A DNA stretch of 54,940 bases, taken from contig JAUCBJ010008355.1 in assembly GCA_032718475.1 (NCBI GenBank), positions 1 through 54,940 of the forward strand, given 5' to 3'. Within the stretch, counting starts at the first letter, position 1, and every line of letters starts with the position of its first letter. The stretch comes from Nemertoderma westbladi (taxonomy: Eukaryota > Xenacoelomorpha > Nemertodermatida > Nemertodermatidae). This document shows positions 21,365 through 31,515 of this stretch, in pieces. Made by a program: the position numbers and the translations under genes. The notes beneath the pieces are model-generated. The model did not search any database. It saw only the letters and a list, made by a program, of their open reading frames with translations, and was not told where the DNA came from.

Positions 21365-22660
21365 CCGGTATCACCATTATATAAAATGACATTAGTGTGG
21401 CCAAATGACTATTATCGTGAAGTTTTTTGTTCTAGAAAAAAAATTTGACCTTAAGACAATAAGATGTGAATATTTTTTTGTATGTTAGCTAGTGTTTTTT
21501 ATGGTAGCTAGTGTTTTTAGAAGTGTGTTTTTTCCATAGGATATAATTGCTACTAACTCACTTTCTTATTTCAAATTCATGCTATTATTATCTATAGAGA
21601 ACGAATAAGTTAAATTAACAAAAAAAATATTTAAAATAACGGCATTTGTATAGCTTGTGCGACCATTTTTGAAATTTAAAAAATACAGAAATTTTTGTTA
21701 TTGGTAAGTGTTCTAAAACATTAGTAGATATGTTTTTGTATGATAGCTAGAGTTTTTTACTAGCTAGTATTTTTGAAATTATATAAAAAATGTGAAAATA
21801 CTGATATTTCATTTTTAAACTGTTGCAGAATATATTTATGACCAAAAATTTTGATTATATTATAACAGTTTACAGTGTATATAATTTTTTTTATTTTGTT
21901 TACATTTTCAAAAAATATTAGCGTGTATTAAAACACTAGCTACCTTAAAAAATATCTACTAAGGTTCTAGAACATTCACCATTATCAATAAAACACTCAA
22001 AAGCAATTACTATTTTTTATTTTCAAAAATACTAGCTAGTAAAAAAACACTAGCTAAGGATTGAATAATATCTACTAAGGATATCAACAATAAAAAACAA
22101 TCAAAAATACTAAAAATATCAATTTTCAAAAATGGTAACACAAGCTATAGGCCTGTATAGACCTAAGGTTCTAGAACATTCACCATTATCAATAAAACAC
22201 TCAAAAGCAATTACTATTTTTTATTTTCAAAGATACTAGCTAGTAAAAAAACACTAGCTAAGGATTGAATAATATCTACTAAGGATATCAACAATAAAAA
22301 ACAATCAAAAATATTAAAAATATCAATTTTCAAAAATGGTAACACAAGCTATAGGCCTATCGGTACCAGAGCCAAAAAACACTAGCTAGTAAAAATTTCT
22401 AGGTAGGTAGCGGTACTACATGACTCAGTAAATATTCTAGGGATATTACTATAAGTTCAAATATGTTTAAAAATAATGATGAATAATAATTCATCTTAAC
22501 ATTTTAACAATTAATTCATCAATAACATCTTACTGTCAGAAGGTCAAATTTTTGTTCTAAAACAAAAAAAACCACATGATAATATTCATTTACAAATTGG
22601 TCAAAAAGTGGGCACCCAGGCCATACTAATACCTGCCTATATAATAATGGTGGTTAATAT
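21365..22660. repeat. large foldback structure 2
   Basis: The left block ATTAGTGTGGCC followed by TTTGACCTTAAGACAATAAG (21,395-21,465) is the inverted, slightly diverged counterpart of 22,510-22,630. TAGCTAGTGTTTTT words in the left arm face AAAAACACTAGCTA words in the right arm. It is related in words and organisation to foldback 1, so both probably derive from one element family. Confidence 0.7.
21961..22359. repeat. 204-bp tandem duplication
   Basis: The units starting AAGGTTCTAGAACATTCACC at 21,961 and 22,165 are almost identical to their ends at GCTATAGGCCT. It lies in the right arm of foldback 2. Confidence 0.9.
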
Positions 22661-23084
22661 ATAAATGACCCAAATCTAAATTACCGTGAATATAATGCAA
22701 GGAGCAAGCTAAAGTCAAAATTGCAATGTAAAACAAACTAGCTTTAATTCAAACAATAGAGTGTTCAACAATGTTTATATTAGTTGTCATGGAAACGCAA
22801 AAGCTTCTTTAGAGAATTTGCTTTGTCATACTGTATACTAAATAACTTGCTCCACTTAGAGGACCGTTTTAGAATATATTTTATGGGGGTTGGGTGGAGG
22901 GAGAAGCAGATAATGAATGTGATGTACTCAAAGGACAACTCTACTACTACTAACTCTAGTAGAGTTTTCCTTGGATGTACTACTAATGAATGTTTATTTC
23001 TGTGACCATTTCACAATAAGTTCTATCATATGTTTCAACCCATGCAGTGTCCCTGAAACTTTCCTTGTTTACCGGTAGATTAAG

Positions 23085-23215
23085 TGATAATAAATGATTT
23101 TTATATTAAAACAACTGTTTGAAGCGGTTGTCATGGAAACAGAAAATTTAAAAAATTTAATTAGGATGCAGAATAAGTGCTATTGCGGGGGTAGGCGATG
23201 CTCCTATAGAATAAG
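23085..23215. repeat. X-box repeat family fragment
   Basis: AACTGTTTGAAGCGGTTGTCATGG and GATGCAGAATAAGT, GGGGGTAGG match the 30.3-30.9 kb units in order. X-box-like GTTGTCATGGAAAC lies at 23,127-23,140, and an isolated copy of the same motif at 22,783-22,796. Confidence 0.7.
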
Positions 23216-23240
23216 TCATAATATATTTTATAATTTAATT

Positions 23241-23294
23241 CGTGTTTCGTCCGGCATCAGGACTCATCAGCAGTACTGCCATGTACTGGACACC
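23241..23294 (-). ncRNA. type III hammerhead ribozyme
   Basis: Read on the - strand from 23,294: GGTGTC, then stem I CAGTAC, loop ATGGCA, GTACTG (perfect 6 bp), the core CTGATGA, stem II GTCC, loop TGATGCC, GGAC (perfect 4 bp), and GAAAC followed by AC. The open helix III pairs GTGT with ACAC in the manner expected around GUC and GAAAC. All conserved hammerhead core positions are present, with cleavage predicted after GTC (23,289). The topology with open helix III is the viroid/plant-retrozyme type (known); animal examples are mostly type I. It abuts a fragment of the X-box repeat family. Host element unknown. Confidence 0.85.
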
Positions 23295-23633
23295 TGGGAT
23301 AGCAAAGGGTGTCCCGCTTCCGCTAGCGGACTACAGTACAGTACGTAGGGTAGGTAGGATGCGGCTACGTCCAGAATGAGGGAAACAATGTACCCAGCAC
23401 TCATTTTATAAACACAGAACTGTACATATGGATATGCGAAATAATGGTATTGTCAACAGAGTGGAAAGCTATAATAACACTGGGCATGCGCATCAGTCAT
23501 ACAGCCAAAGGTTCGAAAACCAAAGGGTTCGTGTCAAGTAGTCGAAATTCACATAAGTTAGCATATACCTTTCACATGTCCATATAATGCTATGTTTATA
23601 AAATGCTTGCCGTTCACATTGGAAGGGGAGGGG

Positions 23634-24480
23634 GTCAAGTCTTTGTTCTTCAGTCTTCGTTCTTCAGTCTCCGTTCTTCAGTCTTCGTTCTTCAGTCCTC
23701 ATTCTTCAGTCTTCGTTCTTCAGTCTCCGTTCTTCAGTCTTCGTTCTTCAGTCCTCATTCTTCAGTCTTCGTTCTTCAGTCTCCGTTCTTCAGTCTTCGT
23801 TCTTCAGTCCTCATTCTTCAGTCTTCGTTCTTCAGTCCTCATTCTTCAGTCTTCGTTCTTCAGTCTTCGTTCTTCAGTCCTCATTCTTCAGTCTTTGTTT
23901 TTCAGTCCTCATTCTTAAGTCTTCGTTCGTCAGTCTTCATCCTTCAGTCTTCGTTCTTCAGTCTTCGTTCTTCAGTCCTCATTCATCAGTCTTCGTTCTT
24001 CAGTCTTCGTTCTTCAGTCCTCATTCTTAAGTCTTCGTTCGTCAGTCTTCATCCTTCAGTCTTCGTTCTTCAGTCTTCGTTCTTCAGTCTTCATTCTTCA
24101 GTCTTCGTTCTTCAGTCCTCATTCTTCAGTCTTCGTTCTTCAGTCTTCGTTCTTCAGTTTTCATCCTTCAGTCTTCGTTCTTCAGTCTTCATTCGTCAGT
24201 CTTCATCCTTCAGTCTTCGTTCTTCAGTCCTCATTCTTCAGTCTTCGTTCTTCAGTCTTTGTTCTTCAGTCCTCATTCTTAAGTCTTCGTTCTTCAGTCT
24301 TCATCCTTCAGTCTTCGTTCTTCAGTCTTCATTCTTCAGTCTTCATCCTTCAGTCTTCGTTCTTCAGTCTCCGTTCTTCATTCTTCAGTCTCCGTTCTTC
24401 ATTCTTCAGTCTTCGTTCTTCAGTCTCCATTCTTCAGTCTACATTCTTCAGTCGTCGTTCTTCGTTCCTCAATCTTCATC
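23634..24480. repeat. 14-bp pyrimidine-rich minisatellite, about 60 units
   Basis: TCTTCGTTCTTCAG with variants (CTCCG, CTCAT, TTCAT) fills nearly 850 bp. Because the unit lacks stops in the + frames, long spurious ORFs cross it. There is strong pyrimidine strand bias and a G-rich run follows at about 24,510. Confidence 0.95.
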
Positions 24481-24535
24481 TTTATTTTTCAAGGAGGCAA
24501 GGGTCAAGAAGGGGGGGGGGGTGTGGGGGGATTGG

Positions 24536-24652
24536 GAATTAATCCTACAACTTCATCCTGAGCGTAACAAACTCAAGGATGAAGTCTGCTATACTACTAA
24601 AATTACTACTAATATGTTGTGCATGCTCAGACAAAAGTCTTTTATAACAAAA
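24536..24652. repeat. duplicated block, left copy
   Basis: CCTGAGCGTAACAAACTCAA through CTCAGACAAAAG, CTTTTATAACAAAATC is repeated at 25,503-25,651 in the same orientation. The two copies bracket the 30-bp minisatellite. Confidence 0.85.
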
Positions 24653-24699
24653 TCATCTATATTTCTTTCTTAATCAATTTATGCTTCTGTTGGAAGCAT

Positions 24700-25110
24700 G
24701 TTGTAATGACATTGTAGGGGTCACTGACCGAGCAACCGACGTTGTAGGGGTCACTGACTGAGTGACCGACGTTGTAGGGGTAACTTACTGAGCGACAAAC
24801 GTTGTAGGGGTTGTTGACCGAGCGACTGACATTGTAGGGGTCGCTAACCGAGTGTCCGACGTTGAAGGGGTCACTGACCGAGTGACCAATGGTGTAGGGG
24901 TCATTGACCAAGTGACTGACGTTGTAGCGGTTACTGACCGAGAGACCGACGTTGTAGGGGTTGTTGACCGAGCAACTGATGTTGTAGGGGACACTGACCG
25001 AGCAACCAACGTTGTAGGTGTCACTGACTGAGCGACCAACGGTGTAGGGGTCGTTGACCAAGTGACCGACGTTGTAACGGTCACTGACCAAGCGTCGACA
25101 TTGTAGTTGT
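24700..25110. repeat. 30-bp minisatellite, about 14 units
   Basis: The unit GTTGTAGGGGTCACTGACCG plus AGCGACCGAC recurs with point variants. On the - strand it reads as a 10-residue repeat YNVGHSVSDP across about 140 codons (25,091-24,657). A 30-bp period keeps the frame automatically, so coding is not implied. Confidence 0.93.
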
Positions 25111-25502
25111 CAACCCCAGTTACCTAGGCTGGTAATGCCTAGGCTTAGTAACTCGATCCGGGTTGGACAATTAAACATTTGTCATTTTTGTAATTGAAAC
25201 ATGCTCAAAAATACTAGAAATACGCTTAAAATAATCGAAATATGCGCAATACATTTCACAATGAGTCGGTCGCAGAAATGATAGAAGATTACATATGTCG
25301 AATCTGGATGAGGTATCAATCCAGGGGGAACACATGGTGGACATTAGGTAGTCGATAACTTCTTTGTTGGTTGTCAAAACATTGATATTTTTATGTATTT
25401 ATATATATATTTCATCATCAAATATGAATGAACCACATTAGCTCTCATTAATAGTCCCATTATCGTATCTCATCTTCTTTCATATTCAAATTATGTTTTA
25501 TA

Positions 25503-25651
25503 ATTAATCCTACTACCGGTACTTAATCCTGAGCGTAACAAACTCAAGGATACTGCTATACTAGTATATATATAGTAGTCTGCTATACTACTAAAAATAC
25601 TACTACTATGTCATGCGAGCTCAGACAAAAGACTTTTATAACAAAATCCCT
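25503..25651. repeat. duplicated block, right copy
   Basis: Same sequence as 24,536-24,652, with an added TATATATAGTAG insertion. Confidence 0.85.
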
Positions 25652-25767
25652 GCCAGAAAATACTTTTTAATTGAAAACTTTAAAAAAACATGTATATATC
25701 ATATTTGTGATAATGGTAAATCCATAATATTCTGATAACACATATAAAAAAATGAAAAAATCTAGAT

Positions 25768-26931
25768 TTATATATTCATTTCATATAAAATAACTCTTGA
25801 TTTGGTACATATGATTTTTTTAGCAGAATCCCATGACAACTTAGTCACTATTTTATCATCAAACCGTATCCAGTTAGCATTTGAATTCCCTCTTACTATC
25901 GCAATATAATGACCTGCTGATGATGTTTGTCCTAGGTGAATTATGGCAGATTTTAAAGTGAAGTTGCGATATGTTTTAGTTTTCACTTCATAAAGAGAGA
26001 TTTCTGTTGGTGTGATAAGTTTTGTTGTAGATCTTAATGGTTGATTTTCATTTGCATAGCGTTCAACCCGGATATATATTACATGTGGAAGTATCTAATA
26101 TCCATTGAAAGAATTATGCACAAAATTACCACATAAAGCACATCTATGATCGTCAGCATAAATCACCCCTGTGTTTGTATTACTGTAGGCAATTGCATCT
26201 TTTAAATCTATGATGGGCAAATGCAAATGCTGTAAACAAATATTGATGCAGATTGTGCCTTTATTAAGTAGTGTATCTCTTGCATTAGTGTTATTTTGGC
26301 AGACATCTCTTTTACATTCCACACCAGAAATAATTTTCATTTTATTGCCGATTGGCATACCCATACATATTATATGTGCAATGAATGCACGGAGACATTC
26401 ATCAGCATCATATTGATAGTTAAAATGCCAATCAGGTAACAGTTGCTGTGTCATGTCAATTAGCGAAATCATTGTACCTTCATCTACGTCATCATCTAAC
26501 TGTGACAAACCTCTAAGTATCTTCCAAAATATTTGGAAAATACATGGATATTGGCATGCTTCAGGCTCACAATAATGTATCTCATTTATTTTGAGAGCTT
26601 GTTGGATTTGATGTAAATTAAATAAAGATATGATACTTGCATTTATGAAACAAGTATTGCCCAAATTTTTCAACCCGTACACTAGTTTAACTGAATCACT
26701 ATTCACAACCTGCAAAACTGTACACAATGGTTGATCAATGTATAAAGTAGGGGAGTTTGAAAGAATGATTTCCCATGCACTTTTACTCAAGGCAAGAATT
26801 TCTAGAATATTACTACCACTACTGCTACTATGTGTTAGAAGTGGTTGGAGGTTAGTATTCTTATTTTTCAAAGCTGCATTTTTTTTACTTTCTACTACAG
26901 TATTATGCTTCGTTTTCAAAGACGTCAGTCA
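25768..26931 (-). pseudogene. ubiquitin-specific protease (USP, C19-type) domain, decayed
   Basis: On the - strand the Cys box reads GLKNLGNTCFINASIISLF (about 26,690), with the catalytic Cys in NTCF. It is followed by QYDADECLRAFIAH, the usual qqDAxEfl step (about 26,420), a CALCG metal-like pair (about 26,140), and after one in-frame TAG (26,092-26,094) the His box SAGHYIAIV and WIRFDDKIV (about 25,920-25,840). These are the defining Cys and His boxes of ubiquitin C-terminal hydrolases, which cleave ubiquitin from proteins (known). The frame has no ATG at its beginning and starts 17 bp after the helicase frame ends on the same strand, so it was probably part of the same polyprotein. The TAG and missing start indicate a dead copy. 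Confidence 0.8.
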
Positions 26932-26947
26932 TTGATTGTTGGTATTT

Positions 26948-28909
26948 TTATATTTCATCCCTTTCAGCATTAGAGAGTATTGGTGGTGATTTGGACAATA
27001 CATACTCATTTGAATTAGACATTTTCGAAATAACCTCTTCGATCTCATTTTGCTTCAAAAAATGTAGTGGTAATTGTGAAGATAAAATTCGTTTGACAAT
27101 AACATCGGTTGCAGATATACCTTCCTTCCATTGTTCACTTACTTTATCTGCAATTTTATTTTCCCTTTCAGTCCAGGTTATCCCATAGCTGTCGCCATTT
27201 GCTACAGCTTCTTGCCGGAGAGTGATTTCTGCTTTTATCCTTAGGGACCACTCAAAGATTTGGGCATCAATCACATTTGGATTGAGTCTTTGAATTTTTA
27301 CTTCCATATATGAAGGAAACTGACCTTCTGGTATATGCATGTCAGATGGTGCACTTACCCTGGAATTTGATACTAATACGAGCCCAGGTATATATGCATG
27401 CTCACGAACTGAAACTATATCCTTTTCGTGCGATGCACCCTGTCCTTTAAAAGCTGTCTGAGCATCAGCACCTTCTAAGGGATGTCCATATCTTATTTTT
27501 TGTACAGCTTTCTTTTTTGTTGTTTTTAGAGGCCGCCAGGTGACTGGCATTGGTACAAAATCTTTCATTTCTGGGTGTCCTAATATATTTGGACCACCCA
27601 TATTTGAATAATTGCTTACTCTTATGACCTGGTAATCTGGGAGTGCTGGAGGGTTCTGAGGCAATTTAAAGGTTGCTTTAAATTCCTCAGGTAAATCTGC
27701 AAGCATTTCAATAGTTGCTTCAATAGTTATTAATATCAGATTACTTCTAACAGGGAGTTGTTTAATTGGTGATGATCGAAGGTCAATGGGCTTTGTTGTC
27801 ACCAGACCATTGAGTGCATTCTTAAGTATATTGTTTTTAATATTAAGTTCATATGTGTTATCAAAATATAATGGACCTATATATTCATATATTCCCCCAT
27901 TAAAAAGTCCAAGAGCAGAATTTATATTTTGTAAAAGCATAACTCTTATTCCAGGAATTAAATATAATTTCGCACCCATACCACCAAAATCTTTAGCACT
28001 CAAGGAACTTAAAAGATTTGATTGCTCTGCTGGCTGGTGAAATGAATGAAAGCCACATATTGGATTGCCAGTATTATTACGTAACAGTATTATGTAACAG
28101 TGCTTTTGCATTAGCAGACTCTACAGTTTTTCTGTCAGGCGCATTTTCTTGCGCATAATGATAACCCAGGACAGTATGTGCATTTTGCCAGGCAAGATCA
28201 TTCTTCACATCAATTGCATTTGCAGTATATTTTTTGAAAAAATCAACATGTTCCTGAGTATAATTACCAAATCGCATTTCTCTTAGTATTTTTGAAACAA
28301 AAGCGATGGGAAATAGGTTCATCAGTTGACCTCTTTACTTCATCAAGAAATACTGCTTCAAAATCTCCAAATAAATAGTGTTTAGAGAACATTGCTATAG
28401 CCTCCAATTCATCAGTTGTACGAGGAACCCTGGCATTTTTGGTTGCACATTTTTGCCATATTTTGTATCCAGGGATTGTAGAAAGAGGAGGCATTCTAAA
28501 CAATTGGCGAAATGTATCAATACCATTGACTGAAAGAGCACCATTTACCCATTTGAAAAGATGCAGCTCCAGTTGGAGCACCCAATTTAACATTTTGATG
28601 CCATTCTTCACCTAATATATCTGTTAATAACCCAATTGTATATTTCATGGTATGGGATTTACCAGTTCCTGGGTATCCAGAAATAAAAAGTCTTAGTGGT
28701 TTAGGTTTTTCACAATTACCAATTCGATAATTTAACTGTTCTTTCACAAATGTGGATATAATATTAGGAATAAGACGCTGTTTATTGCCTAACAATGATT
28801 TAACACTATCATTTCTGCCCCGAACAGTTTTCATATATTCAAAGCGCGCTTTAACCTGACTTTGTTCTATGTGTTTCCCTTTAGTCCACATTTCCATAAA
28901 ATCAACATT
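26948..28909 (-). pseudogene. PIF1-like DNA helicase, decayed
   Basis: On the - strand: Walker A in FISGYPGTGKSHTMK (about 28,680), motif Ia LGAPTGAASF (about 28,580), Walker B-like FLDEV (about 28,340), an LREMRFGNYT step (about 28,270), GAKLYLIPGIRVMLL with LFNGGIYEYIG (about 27,900), and motif VI-like DAQTAFKGQGAS followed by VSNSRVSAP (about 27,450-27,350). This is the motif order of PIF1-family superfamily 1B helicases, which unwind DNA and occur in Helitrons and other large elements (known). At least two frameshifts (near 28,550 and 28,300) and another near 28,090 break the frame. No Rep/HUH nuclease is seen. Confidence 0.8.
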
Positions 28910-29383
28910 TTATGGATTTGCATAATGTTGTAAGTTATCTGTTTCTTGATCTATTTGAAGTTCCTGAGGATCTGGAAGATCTGATCTTATTTTGTCTGTA
29001 ATATTTTGATAAAAATTATCTTCCACATCATGCGCAGTTGTTCTTTTTTTAAACTCATCATCAATATCATTGTTGAGTTCTTTAATAGGCTGTTGTTCTC
29101 TTTCAATGTCATCAATGCCAGAATTACCTTCTGCTCCAGTCGAATCTGAATCAGAGCTGCATTCAGATGTATTAGGATGATGATATTTTTTATAAAATTT
29201 ATAAAGGTATGTTGGTAAATCCTTTCCATTTGGAAATGTCTCATTAAACATTGTGACCCAATATTTTTCCTTTTCTGCCTGTTGTTCTGGTCCAAAAAAT
29301 TTGTAATCCTCATATATTTTATTATATATACTTTTTGCAGTACATAACAACCAACCGACAAAATTGCCAATAAAATTTACCAT
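28910..29383 (-). pseudogene. N-terminal part of the helicase-USP locus, unknown domain
   Basis: A 157-codon frame starts MVNFIGNFVGWLLCTAKSIY and continues with KYWVTMFNETFPNG, a long acidic Ser/Asp stretch (SECSSDSDSTGAEGN), and ends at a single TAA at 28,910. Beyond the TAA the same frame continues into the helicase, so the TAA looks like a nonsense mutation in a larger protein. I do not recognise the domain. The first hydrophobic residues are too few for a clear membrane anchor. Confidence 0.55.
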
Positions 29384-29485
29384 TCGGATTTGCTTGTGCT
29401 AATGTTACTGTTTGTTAGCGTATTCAATTCCGCTAACAATCCCACACAAAGTTGGCCAAGCAGGAGCTTTAAGCAATATTGGGAG

Positions 29486-29514
29486 TACGAGGTTGATTGC
29501 CAATCAACCTCGTA
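29486..29514. repeat. perfect 13-bp hairpin with 3-nt loop
   Basis: TACGAGGTTGATT, loop GCC, AATCAACCTCGTA. It lies about 100 bp upstream of the helicase-USP locus. Hairpins mark ends of some rolling-circle transposons, but no accompanying terminus is identified. Confidence 0.9.
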
Positions 29515-30149
29515 TCACCCCAATAAATGGGGACAACAGGCCCCAAGGGAACACACACACAGCGGGGGTCAGAGGTTACACCTCTGGGAGGGAGAGAGTG
29601 ACAGCAGCGGGGGGAAGCACCCCCAGAGAGATGGGAGGGCGAGAAGTGAGTTATTAGCCAATGGGGGGAAGGCATCCACTGAATAATGTAATACGGCCAA
29701 CTAGTGCACAATATATTACCATGTATTACCGGTACTTTATAATAATTCAACTGTGCCTATACTCTATCTCATATATCTATTTATACATACGGAACAACAA
29801 TAGTCAGAGTTATTCAATAACATCAGAACTCCTTTTCACACACACACGGCGGGACGCGTAGATAAGACACCGGATAAATCGGGATCCTCGGATCCCATCA
29901 CAGTGATAAGAGTCCCGGTACTGCCTTAACTAACTGACTTACTAAAGTGAATTGAATGACACAATGACTGGTAATATAATATGAACTATTGATAGCATAC
30001 AGGCATAGGAGCAATAACCAGAAATAATATGTAGGCTTATAGCAGTACCGCAATGACGGTCGAACTATGTCGCCGGTCCAAGAAAGTTAAAAATCAGAGT
30101 ATGTAACTAACAGTAGTTTCAGAATTTTGAGGGAAACACCTAAATAAGT
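29515..30149. other. non-coding stretch
   Basis: G/A-rich sequence to about 29,690, then AT-rich. No domain, repeat end or splice structure is recognised. Confidence 0.4.
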
Positions 30150-31190
30150 TGGTCAATCATTGATGACATTTTCTACAAATAGAGTTATGAATATAGACTT
30201 GAATGATATATATAGACTTTATTAATATACAGTTACCATGGTAACTAGATATTTCTGGAATGTTTTTAGTTTCACTAAAAGTTCCAACTAGTGGTCCAGA
30301 TAACACATACCCAGTTTCGTAAAATTTTATCGCGAAGTCTATGTCCAAATGAATAATTTTTGTATAAAAACATCTGTTTTCAGCGGTTGTAATGGTAACT
30401 GCAAAATTGAACATTGAAATTCGGACGCAGAATAAGTCATATAGTGGGGTAGGGGTTGGTCCCAAGACATAATACTATTAAATTGTGCTTCAAATTATCA
30501 TTTTATAAATTTAAACATCTGTTTAGCTTGGTTGCCCTGGTAACTGGATTTTCTAATTAACCTCAATCGGCTCGACTATTGTCCTTATCATTGAGTTAAA
30601 AAACCCTAAGTTTCTATATATTGCAGTTTTGCTACAAATAGAGTTATGAATATAGATTGAATTATATAGACTTTATTAAACTACAGTAACCATGGAAACT
30701 AGATATTTCAGGAATCTTTTGAGTTTTACTAAAAGTTCCAACTAGTGGTCCAGAAAACACATAACCAGTTTCATAAAATCTTATCGCGAAGTCTATGTTC
30801 AAATGAGTTATTTTTGTATAAAAACATCTGTTTTCAGCGGTTGTCATGGTAACTGCAAAATTAAACAATGAAATTCGGACGCAGAATAAGTTATATAGAG
30901 GGGGTAGGGGTTGTTCCCAAGTCATAACATAACCTTAGGCTTCAAATTAACATTTTATAAATTTTAACATCTGTTTAGCCCGGTTGCCAAGGTAACTGGA
31001 TTTTCTATTTAACCTCAATCGGCTCTGCTATGGACTTTATAGTTGAGTTGAGAAACCCCAAGTTTATATCTATTATAGTTTTCCTACAAATAGAGTTTTG
31101 AATATTGACTTGAAATACATAGACTTTTTTCTAAGTCCGTTGCCATGGAAACCAGATTTTTCCTGGATATGAGACCCATCCCACACGATG
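30150..31190. repeat. 454-bp tandem repeat with X-box-like motifs every ~150 bp
   Basis: Two full units and part of a third (starting about 30,150, 30,605 and 31,065) share CTACAAATAGAGTT, AAAGTTCCAACTAGTGGTCC, CGGACGCAGAATAAGT and CAATCGGCTC. Within them RFX X-box-like palindromes lie at 30,232 (GTTACCATGGTAAC, perfect), 30,386, 30,531, 30,686, 30,840, 30,983 and 31,139 (GTTGCCATGGAAAC). Spacings are 154, 145, 155, 154, 143 and 156 bp. Fragments of the family occur at 18.76 and 23.1 kb. Confidence 0.9.
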
Positions 31191-31515
31191 CGCCTCGACG
31201 AGTAGTACATACATGCAAAATTTCAGGGTACTTTTAAAGGCTAGTTTTTTCCGGAATAAAAAATACTAAATCTGCCCCATACAAGTAAAATAGCCCACTA
31301 TGAATAGACCATCTCAGCTAAGGAAAATCTTTCTTAGCGAAAGTAGTTGATTTTCCTTAGCTTCGTGGATCGTGAGTTACCGGTACGTTTAACCCTATCT
31401 GGCCCGGGCTATTTTACTACTTAATTGGCCCGGTGGGGGGGGGGGGTTATTTTAGAAATTATTTAGATCTTGGGTCAAAAATTACAATTTAGAAGGTATT
31501 TCTTAGTGTTTCCGA

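Noticed and set aside
23500-23545. GGTTCGAAAACC as a tRNA B box
   Set aside because: No A box or acceptor stem at tRNA distance.
23592-24673. Long + strand ORFs of 108 and 356 codons
   Set aside because: They are products of the 14-bp array, whose unit has no stops in these frames. Neither has a non-repeat coding domain.
24657-25091. - strand ORF with 10-residue repeats as a protein gene
   Set aside because: The 30-bp unit keeps any frame open. There is no signal peptide, domain or unique flank to support a gene.
28910-28912. Programmed stop readthrough joining the N-terminal part to the helicase
   Set aside because: The locus also has frameshifts and a second in-frame stop (TAG at 26,092), so simple decay explains the TAA better.
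30157-30925. Two similar - strand ORFs (102 and 87 codons) as a duplicated gene
   Set aside because: They come from the two 454-bp repeat units. Similarity is that of the DNA repeat, and no domain is recognisable.
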